A stretch of DNA of 64,000 nucleotides from Yoonia litorea (GCF_900114675.1 NZ_FOZM01000002.1:310001-374000); one strand, 5' to 3'; positions 24,086 through 33,610 are shown, numbered from the stretch's first letter. Numbers and translations: made by a program. Notes: generated from the letters alone by a model not told the origin.

Positions 24086-24110
24086 TTACGTCTTTTTGAC
24101 ACCAACCATC

Positions 24111-24133
24111 GCCCCCGTTTCGCCAGCGGGGGT
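24111..24133 (+). repeat. GC-rich hairpin between puhA and puhB
   Basis: CCCCCG (24112-24117) pairs with CGGGGG (24127-24132) across a nine-base loop. There is no following T-run, so it is not a classical terminator. It may protect or attenuate the puhA transcript segment. Confidence 0.5.
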
Positions 24134-24159
24134 GGAAGACAGACGAAAGGGAACACGCC

Positions 24160-24798
24160 ATGAGTCACGACGACTTCAACTTTGAGCCGATCCGGGGGCT
24201 CCCTGAAAAGCTGCCCGAAGGCGAGCATATCCTCTGGCAAGGGGCACCTGACCCGCGACGGTTGGCGCGTGAGGCGCTGGGCGTAAGGTGGGTGGCAGGT
24301 TACTTCTTGCTGCTTGCGGTCTGGCGTGTAGGCGCATCGGCAACAGAAGTGCCTTTCAGCGTCGCCATCCTTCATGGGGCTCCTTTTGTTCTGTCTGGCC
24401 TTGTTGCTTGCGCTATCCTCTACGGCATTGCGTATGTGCAGGCCCGATCCACGGTTTACACGTTGACCAACAAGAGGGTCGCCATGCGGATTGGCGCGGC
24501 CCTCACCATGACGTTGAACCTGCCCTATACATGGATCGGCACTGCAAAACTGGACCTCAAACCATCGGGTCATGGCACCCTCGCGTTCGAACTGATCGGG
24601 GAAACGCGGATATCTTACCTGATGTCCTGGCCACATGTACGGCCATGGCGCATGGCGCGGACCCAGCCCGCCCTGCGCTGCATCCCCGATGCCGAGAACG
24701 TCGCTCGTATCTTTGCGGAAGCCGCTGAGACGCGAATTTCCGAACCAAAGCTAGAACGTATCCAGCAACCAGACGGCGATGCCGTCGCAGCGGAGTAG
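24160..24798 (+). CDS. puhB: Photosynthetic complex assembly protein PuhB
   Basis: PuhB assists reaction centre assembly; loss of it lowers RC levels in Rhodobacter. The 212-residue protein starts MSHDDFNFEPIRGLPEKLPEGE and has two to three hydrophobic segments (about residues 42-60 and 68-90). A bacterial PH-like region follows (RSTVYTLTNKRVAMRIG). It is separated from puhA by 74 bases holding a hairpin and from puhC by four bases. Confidence 0.93.
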   Translation: MSHDDFNFEPIRGLPEKLPEGEHILWQGAPDPRRLAREALGVRWVAGYFLLLAVWRVGASATEVPFSVAILHGAPFVLSGLVACAILYGIAYVQARSTVYTLTNKRVAMRIGAALTMTLNLPYTWIGTAKLDLKPSGHGTLAFELIGETRISYLMSWPHVRPWRMARTQPALRCIPDAENVARIFAEAAETRISEPKLERIQQPDGDAVAAE

Positions 24799-24802
24799 CA
24801 TT

Positions 24803-25261
24803 ATGTCACAACTTGAACAGCAAATGCGCCACCGCGACAAAGAGATGGTTCCACGCATTCTGGTGCAAGCGATGTTTGCCCTTATGTTCGCGAGCCTTGC
24901 ATTGGTTGCCTACGCACAGTGGTTCAACGTGCCCAACCGTGGTGTACTGGTCGAAGCGCCTGTGGTGCAAACTCTCGATATCGTCATGGAAGGCGACCGC
25001 AACGGCGTTTACCTCGTGACCACAACCGACGGAAACCAGATCGCATCCTCCGCTGACGAGAAAGGCGGATTTCTCGGTGTGATCGGGCGCGTGATTGACC
25101 GGGAGCGGTTCAAGCAGAACGTGGTGGGCAATCCACCCTTTCAGGTGGTCCGTCGTGAAAACGGCAACATCGCCATTCTGGATGACGCGACCGGCCTGCG
25201 GGTCGAATTGATCGGATACGGACAAGACAACGTGGCAGCCTTCGCAGGGCTGCTGGACTGA
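24803..25261 (+). CDS. puhC: Photosynthetic complex assembly protein PuhC
   Basis: PuhC is a single-TM protein required for normal RC-LH1 organisation. From ATG 24803 it has 152 residues (MSQLEQQMRHRDKEMVPRIL), one TM segment at about residues 20-42, and a periplasmic remainder ending VAAFAGLLD. The frame opens upstream at 24779, inside puhB, but the family N-terminus fits 24803. It is followed after 49 bases by a small conserved gene. Confidence 0.9.
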   Translation: MSQLEQQMRHRDKEMVPRILVQAMFALMFASLALVAYAQWFNVPNRGVLVEAPVVQTLDIVMEGDRNGVYLVTTTDGNQIASSADEKGGFLGVIGRVIDRERFKQNVVGNPPFQVVRRENGNIAILDDATGLRVELIGYGQDNVAAFAGLLD

Positions 25262-25310
25262 AACAATGGGCAGATTAGCCACCTGCCATTCAATCTGAAA
25301 GGGAACGCAA

Positions 25311-25607
25311 ATGGGACTATTCTTTCGTGAAAAGGAGACCGCACCTTGCACGGTGACGATCTCCCACCGCTTCGAGGAATTGTCGGCACATGTCCGTCTC
25401 GACAATGGTGCCGTCATTCATCCAGGCGATACCGTGCAGGTCCAAGGTCCCGAGATCATGGCCGCATTTGGTGAGTTGATCGAAGAACAGCGCACCGCTG
25501 TTATTACCCGCGCTTCAAAGCTCGAGCAGCTCTGGACCCGCGCGACGGGCGATCTGGAGTTTATGGAACTTTGCGAATTCTCGTTCAGCGAAGAGGTGAT
25601 GTCATGA
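25311..25607 (+). CDS. Small conserved photosynthesis-cluster protein of unknown function
   Basis: This 98-residue acidic, soluble protein begins MGLFFREKETAPCTVTISHR and ends ELCEFSFSEEVMS. It has no signal peptide, TM segment or recognisable motif. It is in the position occupied by a hypothetical gene between puhC and acsF in other purple phototrophs, and it overlaps the acsF start by four bases (ATGA). That coupling suggests a role with the cyclase or RC assembly, but the sequence gives no biochemical clue. Two cysteines (13 and 87) could matter. Confidence 0.85.
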   Translation: MGLFFREKETAPCTVTISHRFEELSAHVRLDNGAVIHPGDTVQVQGPEIMAAFGELIEEQRTAVITRASKLEQLWTRATGDLEFMELCEFSFSEEVMS

Positions 25608-26734
25608 ACGTTCAACGCCCGACACATTCTGCGGACGCCTCCACGGTTGAGGACGCACTGGCCGCTGGCAACTATGATCCGGTGATTGACAGCAAAACAG
25701 CGACCGATGTTGCGCTGCAGAATACCCTTCTGACACCCCGCTTCTACACCACCGATTTCGACGAATTGGACGCAATCGATGTCTCTTCTGTCCGCGAGGA
25801 ATGGGACAAGCTCATTGGACAGATGAAGGCGGACCCCAATAAAGGCCACTTCAAAAAGAACGAGGACTGGGACCATATCGATTGGGACGGGATGGAGCCC
25901 AAGCTGAAAGCCGAGTTTATCGACTTTCTGATCTCGTCTTGCACTGCCGAATTCTCTGGCTGCGTCCTTTACAAAGAGATGAAGCGCCGCGGCTCGAATA
26001 AAGACATCACAGAACTGTTCCAACTCATGGCCCGTGATGAGGCGCGTCATGCAGGCTTCATCAATGACGCTCTGCGCGAGGCAGGTATCGCGGTGAACCT
26101 CGGCTTTCTGACGCAGGCGAAGAAATACACCTACTTCCGCCCCAAGTTCATCTATTACGCGACCTACCTTTCAGAGAAGATCGGCTATGCGCGCTATATC
26201 ACGATCTATCGTCATCTTGAGGCAAACCCTGACAAGCGCTTTCACCCGATCTTCAAGTGGTTTTGCGAATGGTGCAACGACGAGTTCAGCCATGGCGAAG
26301 CCTTTGCCCTCTTGATGAAAACCGATCCCAAGCTGACGGAAAGCTATGCCAACCGCCTATGGATCAAGTTCTTCCTGACGGCTGTTTTCTCGACCATGTG
26401 GGTGCGTGATCACCAGCGTCCGGCTTTCCACGCAGCACTCGGCGTTGACCCGGAATGGTATGGGCAGGAGGTATTCCGCAAAACCTCGGAGATCTCTAAA
26501 CAGGTCTTCCCGATGACGCTGGATATTAATCATCCGCGATGGATACCGGCGCTACGCCGGATGCAGGACGCCAATGCGCAGATTGCTGATGGCCGCAAGC
26601 AAGGTGGACTTGGTGGATGGTTTGCGCGGATGGCTGGCTCTGCAAAGGCAGGTGCCGCTTTCGTTTCACTTCTGACAATTCCCGTCGAAAAGAATGCCGT
26701 TCCTGACAGTCCACGTTTGGAGCCAGCCTATTGA
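25604..26734 (+). CDS. acsF: Aerobic Mg-protoporphyrin IX monomethyl ester cyclase AcsF
   Basis: AcsF is the O2-dependent di-iron cyclase that forms ring E. The 376-residue protein contains ferritin-like di-iron ligands in TAEFSGCVLYKEM, DEARHAGFIND and EWCNDEFSHGEAFALL. It marks an aerobic lifestyle, since the anaerobic alternative BchE is not in the window. ATG 25604 overlaps the upstream small gene by four bases. The open frame begins at 25571 but MNVQRPTHSADAS is the likelier start. Confidence 0.96.
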   Translation: MNVQRPTHSADASTVEDALAAGNYDPVIDSKTATDVALQNTLLTPRFYTTDFDELDAIDVSSVREEWDKLIGQMKADPNKGHFKKNEDWDHIDWDGMEPKLKAEFIDFLISSCTAEFSGCVLYKEMKRRGSNKDITELFQLMARDEARHAGFINDALREAGIAVNLGFLTQAKKYTYFRPKFIYYATYLSEKIGYARYITIYRHLEANPDKRFHPIFKWFCEWCNDEFSHGEAFALLMKTDPKLTESYANRLWIKFFLTAVFSTMWVRDHQRPAFHAALGVDPEWYGQEVFRKTSEISKQVFPMTLDINHPRWIPALRRMQDANAQIADGRKQGGLGGWFARMAGSAKAGAAFVSLLTIPVEKNAVPDSPRLEPAY

Positions 26735-26768
26735 ACCTCACTACACGACATAACGAAAGCGCTGCCAA

Positions 26769-27554
26769 GTGACGTCGCCGTGGGTCGCCTCTTTCCTTGC
26801 GATATTTGCCTGGTGGTTTTCCACCGGGCTGATCCTGATGGTTGTCCGCAGAGCGGATCGATTGGGAAGTCACGGCATGACGGTCTTTGTTGCCTTGCCG
26901 ATGCTGGTGCTGGGCGCTTGGGCCGTGCAGGGGTCACTGCATGAGCTTTCGGCGGTAGGTGCTTACCTTGGCTTTGCGGGAGCCTTGGCGATTTGGGGAT
27001 GGGTTGAACTGGCATTCCTTGCAGGCGTGATTACAGGACCCTCGCGCGACGAATGCCCCCCGCAAGCCAGAGGCCGTGACCGGTTCTTTCGGGCGTTTCA
27101 GACGGTGGCCTACCATGAACTGGCTTTGACGCTTGGTCTCTGGGCGCTTGTGATTGCGTCTGATGGTGCCGAAAACCGGATCGCTTTGGCGACCTATCTG
27201 ATCCTGTTTCTTGCGCGCATTCTGGCAAAGTTAAACCTTTTCCTCGGTGTGCCACGCATCAACATGGAATTTGTCCCGGCGCGGCTTGTGCATCTGAAGT
27301 CCTATTTCCGCAATGGACCGGTTTCCTTGATGTTTCCGTTTGCAATCACTGTTCTGACGGCGCTTTTGGCTGTTTGTGCCGAACGCCTTTGGGGTGCCCA
27401 AAGCGATGTTGCGCTTGTCGGCTTTGCACTGCTCACAGCGCTTGCGGCGCTCGCTCTTCTCGAACACTGGCTGATGGTCGTGCCATTGCCTGATGCGAAA
27501 CTCTGGCGCTGGATGTTGCCCGCGCCCAAAACAATGACCAAAGAAGAAAGATAG
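26769..27554 (+). CDS. puhE: PuhE, photosynthetic complex assembly protein (DUF3623)
   Basis: PuhE is a polytopic membrane protein of the puh operon that influences bacteriochlorophyll production and RC assembly in Rhodobacter. The 261-residue protein starts at GTG 26769 ([20 protein letters not shown]) and has about seven hydrophobic segments; the conserved stretch [20 protein letters not shown] is diagnostic. It lies 34 bases after acsF and four bases before hemA. Confidence 0.92.
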   Translation: MTSPWVASFLAIFAWWFSTGLILMVVRRADRLGSHGMTVFVALPMLVLGAWAVQGSLHELSAVGAYLGFAGALAIWGWVELAFLAGVITGPSRDECPPQARGRDRFFRAFQTVAYHELALTLGLWALVIASDGAENRIALATYLILFLARILAKLNLFLGVPRINMEFVPARLVHLKSYFRNGPVSLMFPFAITVLTALLAVCAERLWGAQSDVALVGFALLTALAALALLEHWLMVVPLPDAKLWRWMLPAPKTMTKEER

Positions 27555-27558
27555 ACGG

Positions 27559-28773
27559 ATGGACTTTGACGCGCTCTTTACCGAACAACTGGACCAGCTC
27601 AAATCGGAAGGAAACTACCGCTATTTTGCCGAGTTGGAGCGAAAGTGCGGGAAGTTTCCGAAAGCGGCCAATCATGCTGAGGAAGGTGTCCGCGATGTGA
27701 CCGTCTGGTGTTCGAATGACTATCTGGGCATGGGTCAGCATCCGAAAGTGATCGGCGCAATGTGCGAAGCGGTCGAGCGCACTGGAACTGGCGCTGGCGG
27801 CACGCGCAATATCAGTGGGACCAACCATGATCACCTGCTGTTGGAACGCGAGTTGGCTGATCTGCACGGCAAAGAGGCGGCACTGCTTTTCACGTCTGGC
27901 TATGTGTCAAACTGGGCTGCGCTGAGTTGCCTCGGAAGCCGTCTTGAGAACTGTGTGATCCTGTCGGATGCAGGCAATCATGCCTCGATGATCGAAGGCA
28001 TCCGTCATTCGCGCGCGACAAAGCTCATCTGGCGGCACAACGATGTCGCTGACCTGGAGGCAAAGCTGGCAGCCCTGCCGGCAAATGTGCCCAAGATCGT
28101 AGCATTCGAAAGCGTCTATTCGATGGACGGCGATATCGCTCCGATCCGCGAAATTGTCGAAGTGGCCGAGAAATATGGTGCGATGACGTATCTGGACGAG
28201 GTGCACGCGGTCGGTATGTATGGTCCCCGCGGGGGCGGCGTCAGCGAGCGTGAGGGTCTCGCTGATCGCATCACTTTGATTGAAGGCACTTTGGGCAAGG
28301 CGTTTGGCGTCGTTGGTGGGTATATCACCGGTTCAGCAGCCCTGTGCGACTTCATCCGTTCCTTTGCTTCAGGCTTTATCTTTACGACGGCGCTACCGCC
28401 TGCCGTGGCTGCTGCAGCGCGGACCTCAATTTCCTATCTGAAGGAAAGCAAGATCGAGCGGGCTCAACAGCGTCGTCAGGTTGCCCGACTGCGCGCCGCG
28501 TTAGATCTGGAAGGCATCCCGCATATGCACAACGAAAGTCATATTGTCCCTGTGATGATTGGCGATCCAGTCAAGACACGGATGCTTGCTGACTACCTGA
28601 TGCGCGAATGGGACATTTACGTTCAGCCAATCAATTATCCGACGGTGCCGAAGGGGACTGAGCGCCTCCGTTTCACACCTTCACCACTCCATACAGACGC
28701 CGATATTGATCATCTGGTCAATGCGTTACGGGTCTTGTGGAAACAATGCGCGCTCGCGCGTGCGGTGGCCTGA
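27559..28773 (+). CDS. hemA: 5-aminolevulinate synthase HemA
   Basis: HemA condenses glycine and succinyl-CoA to 5-aminolevulinate, the alphaproteobacterial (C4) entry to all tetrapyrroles. The 404-residue PLP enzyme has [25 protein letters not shown], and the PLP-binding lysine in [13 protein letters not shown]. Placing ALA synthase in the bch-puh operon ties precursor supply to pigment synthesis. A second ALA synthase elsewhere is common but cannot be seen here. Confidence 0.97.
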   Translation: MDFDALFTEQLDQLKSEGNYRYFAELERKCGKFPKAANHAEEGVRDVTVWCSNDYLGMGQHPKVIGAMCEAVERTGTGAGGTRNISGTNHDHLLLERELADLHGKEAALLFTSGYVSNWAALSCLGSRLENCVILSDAGNHASMIEGIRHSRATKLIWRHNDVADLEAKLAALPANVPKIVAFESVYSMDGDIAPIREIVEVAEKYGAMTYLDEVHAVGMYGPRGGGVSEREGLADRITLIEGTLGKAFGVVGGYITGSAALCDFIRSFASGFIFTTALPPAVAAAARTSISYLKESKIERAQQRRQVARLRAALDLEGIPHMHNESHIVPVMIGDPVKTRMLADYLMREWDIYVQPINYPTVPKGTERLRFTPSPLHTDADIDHLVNALRVLWKQCALARAVA

Positions 28774-28884
28774 TAGCCTCACGCATTCTTTTGGGTGCAG
28801 GGGTGGACCATCGCCAACCTTGCGTTACATTACGCTCCGACTGGGGCGAACGGTCACAGAATCAGATCGAAAAGGAAGACGATC

Positions 28885-29373
28885 ATGAAACGTTATACAA
28901 TCGCAGCAGCCCTTGCTGTTCTTTCCGCACCGGCTTTTGCAGACGGTCACGCCGCAACGATTGGCGATGCCGCAGCAGGTGAAGAGCAATTTAACCGTCA
29001 GTGTGTGGCTTGCCACGTCGTTGCTGATGCCTCTGGCGAGGTTCTTGCCGGCCGCAACGCGCGGACAGGTCCGAACCTCTATGGCATTGCCGGCCGTGCG
29101 CTCGGCTCGGTCGAGGACTTCCGCTACAGTGATGGTCTTATCGAATTGGGCGAAGGTGGCACTGTCTGGACTGAAGAAGCTTTCGTTGGCTATGTTCAGG
29201 ACCCAACCGGTTGGCTTCGCGAAACTCTCGATAACCGTCGTGCACGCGGCAAGATGGCCTACCAGGTCCGACAGGAAGATCAGGCGTATGACCTTTATGC
29301 CTATCTCGCCACATTTGGCGCCGATGAGGCGATGGAAGACGGTGAGATGGAAGATAGCGACAGCGACAGCTAA
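28885..29373 (+). CDS. cycA: Cytochrome c2 (soluble electron donor to the reaction centre)
   Basis: Cytochrome c2 shuttles electrons from the bc1 complex to the photo-oxidised reaction centre. From ATG 28885 the 162-residue precursor has a signal peptide (MKRYTIAAALAVLSAPAFA), heme site CVACH at residues 40-44, and a Met ligand in GKMAYQVR. Its C-terminus is unusually acidic (EDGEMEDSDSDS). The frame opens at 28795, but the AAGGAAG ribosome site and signal peptide fix the start. A strong terminator follows. Confidence 0.93.
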   Translation: MKRYTIAAALAVLSAPAFADGHAATIGDAAAGEEQFNRQCVACHVVADASGEVLAGRNARTGPNLYGIAGRALGSVEDFRYSDGLIELGEGGTVWTEEAFVGYVQDPTGWLRETLDNRRARGKMAYQVRQEDQAYDLYAYLATFGADEAMEDGEMEDSDSDS

Positions 29374-29396
29374 TTCGCTCATCTTCTTTTGTTAGA

Positions 29397-29423
29397 AAGC
29401 CGCCGGATGTCCGGCGGCTTTTT
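29397..29423. terminator. Intrinsic terminator after cycA, probably bidirectional
   Basis: An 11-bp stem AAGCCGCCGGA/TCCGGCGGCTT with a two-base loop is followed by T-rich sequence. It ends the bch-puh superoperon and abuts the 3' end of the convergent bchO. Confidence 0.9.
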
Positions 29424-30265
29424 CATTGGGTGATGAGGTCCGCAATCGCCAAGGCATTTTCCTCATGCGCGAGATGCCCCAACCCCCGAAGAGTTGTTTG
29501 CCGGGCAAAAGGAAGGCGCGCGGCGGCTTCTGCACTGACTCGCGGTGGAACGGCCTTGTCATTCTCTGCCGCGATCAAATGCACCTTGGTTTCGATCTGC
29601 GGGAGCCTGTTGAGCAACCCGTCCAAATGCCACTGTGCCATCATCGATAGCGTGGCATCTACATGACCTGCGTCAGTCGCCAGCCGATAGTAGAGGTCAA
29701 TCCCTTCAGCGCCGAGCGTTGACCCCGTTCCTTCGATCAGGTTCTTCACAGATTGGCGGGTGGCAGTATTGGCAAAAAGGCTTGCGCTAAAGGGTGTCAC
29801 GGCCAAGGCCTTTGCCATCATGGGAAAAAGCCAGCCTGCAACACCCTTGAAGTTTCCCAAGGCAGCATTGATGCAAGTCACACCATGCTCGGGCCGCGCA
29901 CCGAGTTCCCAGATGCGCAATGCAATCGCAGCACCTGCAGAGTGTCCAACGATCATGTCTGGCTTCCAGGCTTGATTGCGGCAAAGGGACAAAAGGTCCT
30001 CGGCCATATGATCGAGGCCGCAACGTTGCTGCGCACCCAACTGGGTAAATCCCTGACCGGGCAAATCAACAGCGACGACACGGTGAGTTTTGGCCAAAAT
30101 CGGAAAGAGATGCCGAAAGCTTTGTGTGGCCCCGCCAGCACCATGAATCAACAGAATGAGGGGGCCAACTCCATGCTCCTGGACGTGCCAGCGATGTGGG
30201 CGGTGCAAAATTCGGCGGGAGTAGTCAGACAGCGGCCAATCGTGGGCGTCAGCGGGCCAGCGCAT
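29423..30265 (-). CDS. bchO: Mg-chelatase-associated alpha/beta hydrolase BchO
   Basis: BchO is an alpha/beta hydrolase of uncertain reaction, consistently linked to bchID and thought to aid Mg chelation or porphyrin handling. The 280-residue protein has LIHGAGGATQSFRHL (oxyanion region), nucleophile elbow VGHSAGAAIALRI and a C-terminal GLGHLAHEEN carrying the catalytic His. It lies three bases downstream of bchD in the same operon. Confidence 0.9.
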   Translation of the reverse strand: MRWPADAHDWPLSDYSRRILHRPHRWHVQEHGVGPLILLIHGAGGATQSFRHLFPILAKTHRVVAVDLPGQGFTQLGAQQRCGLDHMAEDLLSLCRNQAWKPDMIVGHSAGAAIALRIWELGARPEHGVTCINAALGNFKGVAGWLFPMMAKALAVTPFSASLFANTATRQSVKNLIEGTGSTLGAEGIDLYYRLATDAGHVDATLSMMAQWHLDGLLNRLPQIETKVHLIAAENDKAVPPRVSAEAAARLPFARQTTLRGLGHLAHEENALAIADLITQ

Positions 30266-30268
30266 CGC

Positions 30269-31900
30269 CTAGCTTTCCAGCACGGTTGCGACAGACTTTG
30301 AAAGTCGTTCTGCATCAGCGCGTGGTAGCGGCAGATAAGCTCCGTCAAGAATTTGGGAAAGGTTGCGCAACGCAGGTTCAGGCCTGTTGCCGGTATCGAT
30401 GATAATGGCATCAGTGCCTGCGGCACGGAGCGATTTTGCGACCGTTTGGGCATCAACCGCCGCCTGCTTGCGGTCTACGCTCCCGTCCAAGGCGATATTG
30501 GCACGCCCATCAGTCAGAATTGCAATCGTCGGTGTTAAACCACGCCGCGCGGCTTGGGCAGACTGCTCAAATGCTGTGAGCATTCCAGCGGCCAGTGGCG
30601 TGCCGCCGCCGCCCGGCAAGGCCGCAAGTCGCCGTTTTGTCTGCACCAGCGACCGCGTTGGTGGCAATAACAGCTCGGCCTCTGTCCCGCGAAAGGCAAT
30701 CAAGCAGACATGATCGCGGCGCGCATAAGCTTGCGTGAGAAGTAACTCGACCGCGCCTTTGGCCTCGGCCAGTCTGGTGAGCGCGGATGATCCGGATGCA
30801 TCCACCGTGAAGATCAGCAGCCTATCTGATTTTTCCTCATAGCGCTTGATGTGGATATCTGATGAATGGATGTGCAGACCTTCCCGCCCCGTGGCCCTGC
30901 GCCTGATCGTCTGCCAGGGGGCGGCTGCGCGCAGTGTTCCGATGATATCAATGCGTGCCCCATCGCTGAGACGACCGGCCCGCGACGGCAAGGGCCGGCC
31001 GCGACGGTTGCCTTTCCGTGCAGCACCCGTTCCATTCCCGCGCCCTGCCCGGGCTTTCTGTGCTGCAAGTTGGTCAAAGAGGTTATCTGGCAGCAGCGCC
31101 CGAACCGCTTCAAGCAGCAATTCATCGGGAAGGTTAAGGCTGTTATTGTCGCCGTTGTCTTGGCTTTCATCGGACTGGTTCTGCGGCGGCGATTGTTCTT
31201 CCTGCTGCGGCTCCTCCGGAACCCGCGTTGCACGGTGGGCAAATGTCATTGCGCAGGCCAATTGAACGTCTTCGGCAATGACCTCAGTTCGCTGGTTAAA
31301 CGCGGCAAGTGCTTTGGCGGCGCGGATGGCGAACAAGGGTGCGCGCAAACTGTCGATCCCGAGTTCTTCGGCGATCCGGGTGATCTGCGTGATCGTGTCA
31401 GGCGATATTGTCGCGGTCCCGCGAACCGCAAGAGGCGGCACACTGATTTCATCGCAATCACGCAGTGCGCAATCCGAAAGGTCCACGAAAAATGCAAGTC
31501 GTTCGGCAAGTTTTGGGTTGAGCGCCTCGTCTGGCTCAGCCCCTTCATCAAGCGCAATCAACGTGTGATCGTTGCTAGTGTCCAAGGCTACGGCAAGTCG
31601 CGCCGCGAGCGCAGTCGACGCGCGTTCTGCCATCGTCAGCAGCAACGGGCCCGACGTTGAAAGCAAGCCCGTGTCTTTGACAAGCTCGCCACGTGCAAGC
31701 GTCGCAGAGAGGTCCAAGCCGCCGTAGAGCGCTTCGTCCGAGATGGCGGGATGGATGCGTCTCGCATCGGCAGGAAACATCTGCGAAAGGCGTTCACGCA
31801 CCGGCCCTGAGCGTGCTTTGATACAGATGCCGCCAAGACCTGGGTCAATGGCGATCAATTGCAACGCAAGAGTTGCGTGGTGCCAACTCTCGTTAGCCAA
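30269..31900 (-). CDS. bchD: Magnesium chelatase subunit D (BchD)
   Basis: BchD couples the AAA+ BchI ring to BchH. The N-terminal half is a degenerate AAA+ domain; a proline/glutamine-rich acidic linker (EEPQQEEQSPPQNQSDESQD) follows. The C-terminal von Willebrand A domain has the MIDAS motif DASGSSAL and ILTDGRAN. The frame is open to 32044 inside bchI. I chose TTG at 31900 (LANESWHHATLALQL), which overlaps the bchI stop and gives 543 residues, near the usual 560. The start is the uncertain part. Confidence 0.93.
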   Translation of the reverse strand: MANESWHHATLALQLIAIDPGLGGICIKARSGPVRERLSQMFPADARRIHPAISDEALYGGLDLSATLARGELVKDTGLLSTSGPLLLTMAERASTALAARLAVALDTSNDHTLIALDEGAEPDEALNPKLAERLAFFVDLSDCALRDCDEISVPPLAVRGTATISPDTITQITRIAEELGIDSLRAPLFAIRAAKALAAFNQRTEVIAEDVQLACAMTFAHRATRVPEEPQQEEQSPPQNQSDESQDNGDNNSLNLPDELLLEAVRALLPDNLFDQLAAQKARAGRGNGTGAARKGNRRGRPLPSRAGRLSDGARIDIIGTLRAAAPWQTIRRRATGREGLHIHSSDIHIKRYEEKSDRLLIFTVDASGSSALTRLAEAKGAVELLLTQAYARRDHVCLIAFRGTEAELLLPPTRSLVQTKRRLAALPGGGGTPLAAGMLTAFEQSAQAARRGLTPTIAILTDGRANIALDGSVDRKQAAVDAQTVAKSLRAAGTDAIIIDTGNRPEPALRNLSQILDGAYLPLPRADAERLSKSVATVLES

Positions 31901-32894
31901 GGACGTCTTCCACGGTGCGTGTGACCCGCGTTCCGCTACCCGCTTCATCCAGTGGATCACGGCGCAAACGGTGGCGCAGGGCCATGGGCGCGACTTCTTT
32001 GATATGGTGCCTCGACAGAGATCTGTCACCCTGCCACGCTGCAAAGGCGCGGGCGGCCTTCAGAAGGGTCAATTCACCGCGAAGCCCGTCTGAGCCAAGC
32101 GTGAGACACAATTCTGCGACATCATTGAGTACCTGATCCGGCGTTTTGATTTTGCCCAGCGCACGGCGGGCCTTCAGAATGCGGTCACGGATTGCCGCGT
32201 CCTCTGCCTGCCAGCGCAGCATGAATGCCGTGTTGTCATTTTCAAAGGCATCCCGCCGTTTGATCACTTCAACACGTGTGGCAACTTCTTTCGGTGATCC
32301 GACTTCCACAGAAAGGCCAAACCGGTCGAGCAATTGCGGCCGCAATTCTCCCTCTTCCGGGTTTCCCGAACCGACCAGTACAAAACGCGCGGGATGCCTG
32401 ATTGACAGACCCTCACGCTCAACAACGTTTTCGCCCGATTGCGCCACATCAAGCAGAAGATCGACGATATGATCCTCGAGCAGGTTCACCTCATCAATAT
32501 AGAGATACCCACGATTGGCCTTTGCCAGCAGGCCCGGCTGAAACGCCTTTTCACCTTTGGTCAGCGCCTTCTCGATGTCGAGCGCGCCGGTCACGCGATC
32601 TTCGGTGGCACCCAGTGGCAGATCAACGACAGGGGTGGGGGCTTCCTCGGTCTTTTTAGCCTTGAGTCCAGCCCAAGCAGGCACATCTTTTGCGAACTGG
32701 CTGTTCACAGGGCAGCCGCGCACGGCCTTGATGGGTGGTAGCAGCGCGGCAAGCGCGCGGACCGCAGTAGATTTCCCGGTACCGCGGTCCCCGAATACCA
32801 AGACACCACCTATGCTGCCGTCAATGGCTGTGAGGATCATCGCCTGCTTCATCTCGTCTTGGCCGACGATGGCTGAGAATGGGAATGGTTGCAT
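31893..32894 (-). CDS. bchI: Magnesium chelatase ATPase subunit I (BchI)
   Basis: BchI is the AAA+ motor of Mg chelatase. The 333-residue protein has Walker A GDRGTGKS (residues 35-42), Walker B YLYIDEVNLLED, and sensor LVGSGNPEEGELRPQLLDRFG. It is complete and of normal size. ATG overlaps the crtA stop by one base (TAATG), so it is read after crtA from the PpsR-controlled divergent promoter. Confidence 0.97.
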   Translation of the reverse strand: MQPFPFSAIVGQDEMKQAMILTAIDGSIGGVLVFGDRGTGKSTAVRALAALLPPIKAVRGCPVNSQFAKDVPAWAGLKAKKTEEAPTPVVDLPLGATEDRVTGALDIEKALTKGEKAFQPGLLAKANRGYLYIDEVNLLEDHIVDLLLDVAQSGENVVEREGLSIRHPARFVLVGSGNPEEGELRPQLLDRFGLSVEVGSPKEVATRVEVIKRRDAFENDNTAFMLRWQAEDAAIRDRILKARRALGKIKTPDQVLNDVAELCLTLGSDGLRGELTLLKAARAFAAWQGDRSLSRHHIKEVAPMALRHRLRRDPLDEAGSGTRVTRTVEDVLG

Positions 32895-33595
32895 TATGCA
32901 GCCTCCAACTTTGCGAGGGGCGAGGTGCCGTTCCAGGTGCCGCGATCGGAATGGACTGCGAAGCGGGCATATAGTTCTTCGCGAAACCAGCCTTCGTCGC
33001 GGACGGCACGGATCGCTTCGGCGTGTGGGCCCGTCCGTGCAAAACCGGCCATTGTTTTTTCGTCAGGCCAGATCGAGAAGGTGACCTGATGCAACATTGG
33101 CACTTCGCCGATGCCGATCTTGAAGGCGACGTTCGGATCTTGCCCGATGACCTCTGAAATATTCGGCACACGAGCCCAAAAGCGGGCGGCAATATGGGGC
33201 TTGATCGTTGCGCGTGTCAGTGCCGCTAACGCACCCGTGCCGGAAGCCTGTGTCGGTGCAAAGGGCGATTGTCCTGACCAGGCACCGCGAACGGATTGGG
33301 TTTGCAAGAAGACCGTCCAGGTCTCGGTTGCTTTCGCAATATATCGGGCAAAGACGCCTTCGGTTGTGCGCTTGCGGGCTGTTGCGGCATCCGGCCATGT
33401 TGCGAGGATCGCGTAAACAGCTGTGTTTGGAACGGGGGTGAAACCTTCGCCAGTGCCAGAGCCGCAAAGCTTCCAAAAGCCAATGTCGGGTGTACGGGCC
33501 AAAGGTAGCCTTGCCGCTCCCATCATCGTTAACGCCCAAACACGCGAAGCAGCGCCGGCGAAGCGGTAGAAAGAGAGGCTTACAGTTTGTGTCAC
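32894..33595 (-). CDS. crtA: Spheroidene monooxygenase CrtA
   Basis: CrtA adds the 2-keto group to spheroidene under oxygen, giving spheroidenone, which colours aerobic roseobacters pink to red. The 233-residue protein begins MTQTVSLSFYRFAGAASRVW and keeps family segments GFWKLCGSGTGEGFTPVPN and MLHQVTFSIWPDEK. It is the first gene of crtA-bchI-bchD-bchO, divergent from crtI. The preceding pathway genes crtC, D and F are not in the window. Confidence 0.93.
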   Translation of the reverse strand: MTQTVSLSFYRFAGAASRVWALTMMGAARLPLARTPDIGFWKLCGSGTGEGFTPVPNTAVYAILATWPDAATARKRTTEGVFARYIAKATETWTVFLQTQSVRGAWSGQSPFAPTQASGTGALAALTRATIKPHIAARFWARVPNISEVIGQDPNVAFKIGIGEVPMLHQVTFSIWPDEKTMAGFARTGPHAEAIRAVRDEGWFREELYARFAVHSDRGTWNGTSPLAKLEAA

Positions 33596-33610
33596 GAGTG
33601 ACCCCTGGCT

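Noticed and set aside
32892..33595. Possibility that crtA is a degraded or foreign gene
   Set aside because: It is full length, keeps family motifs and is translationally coupled to bchI.
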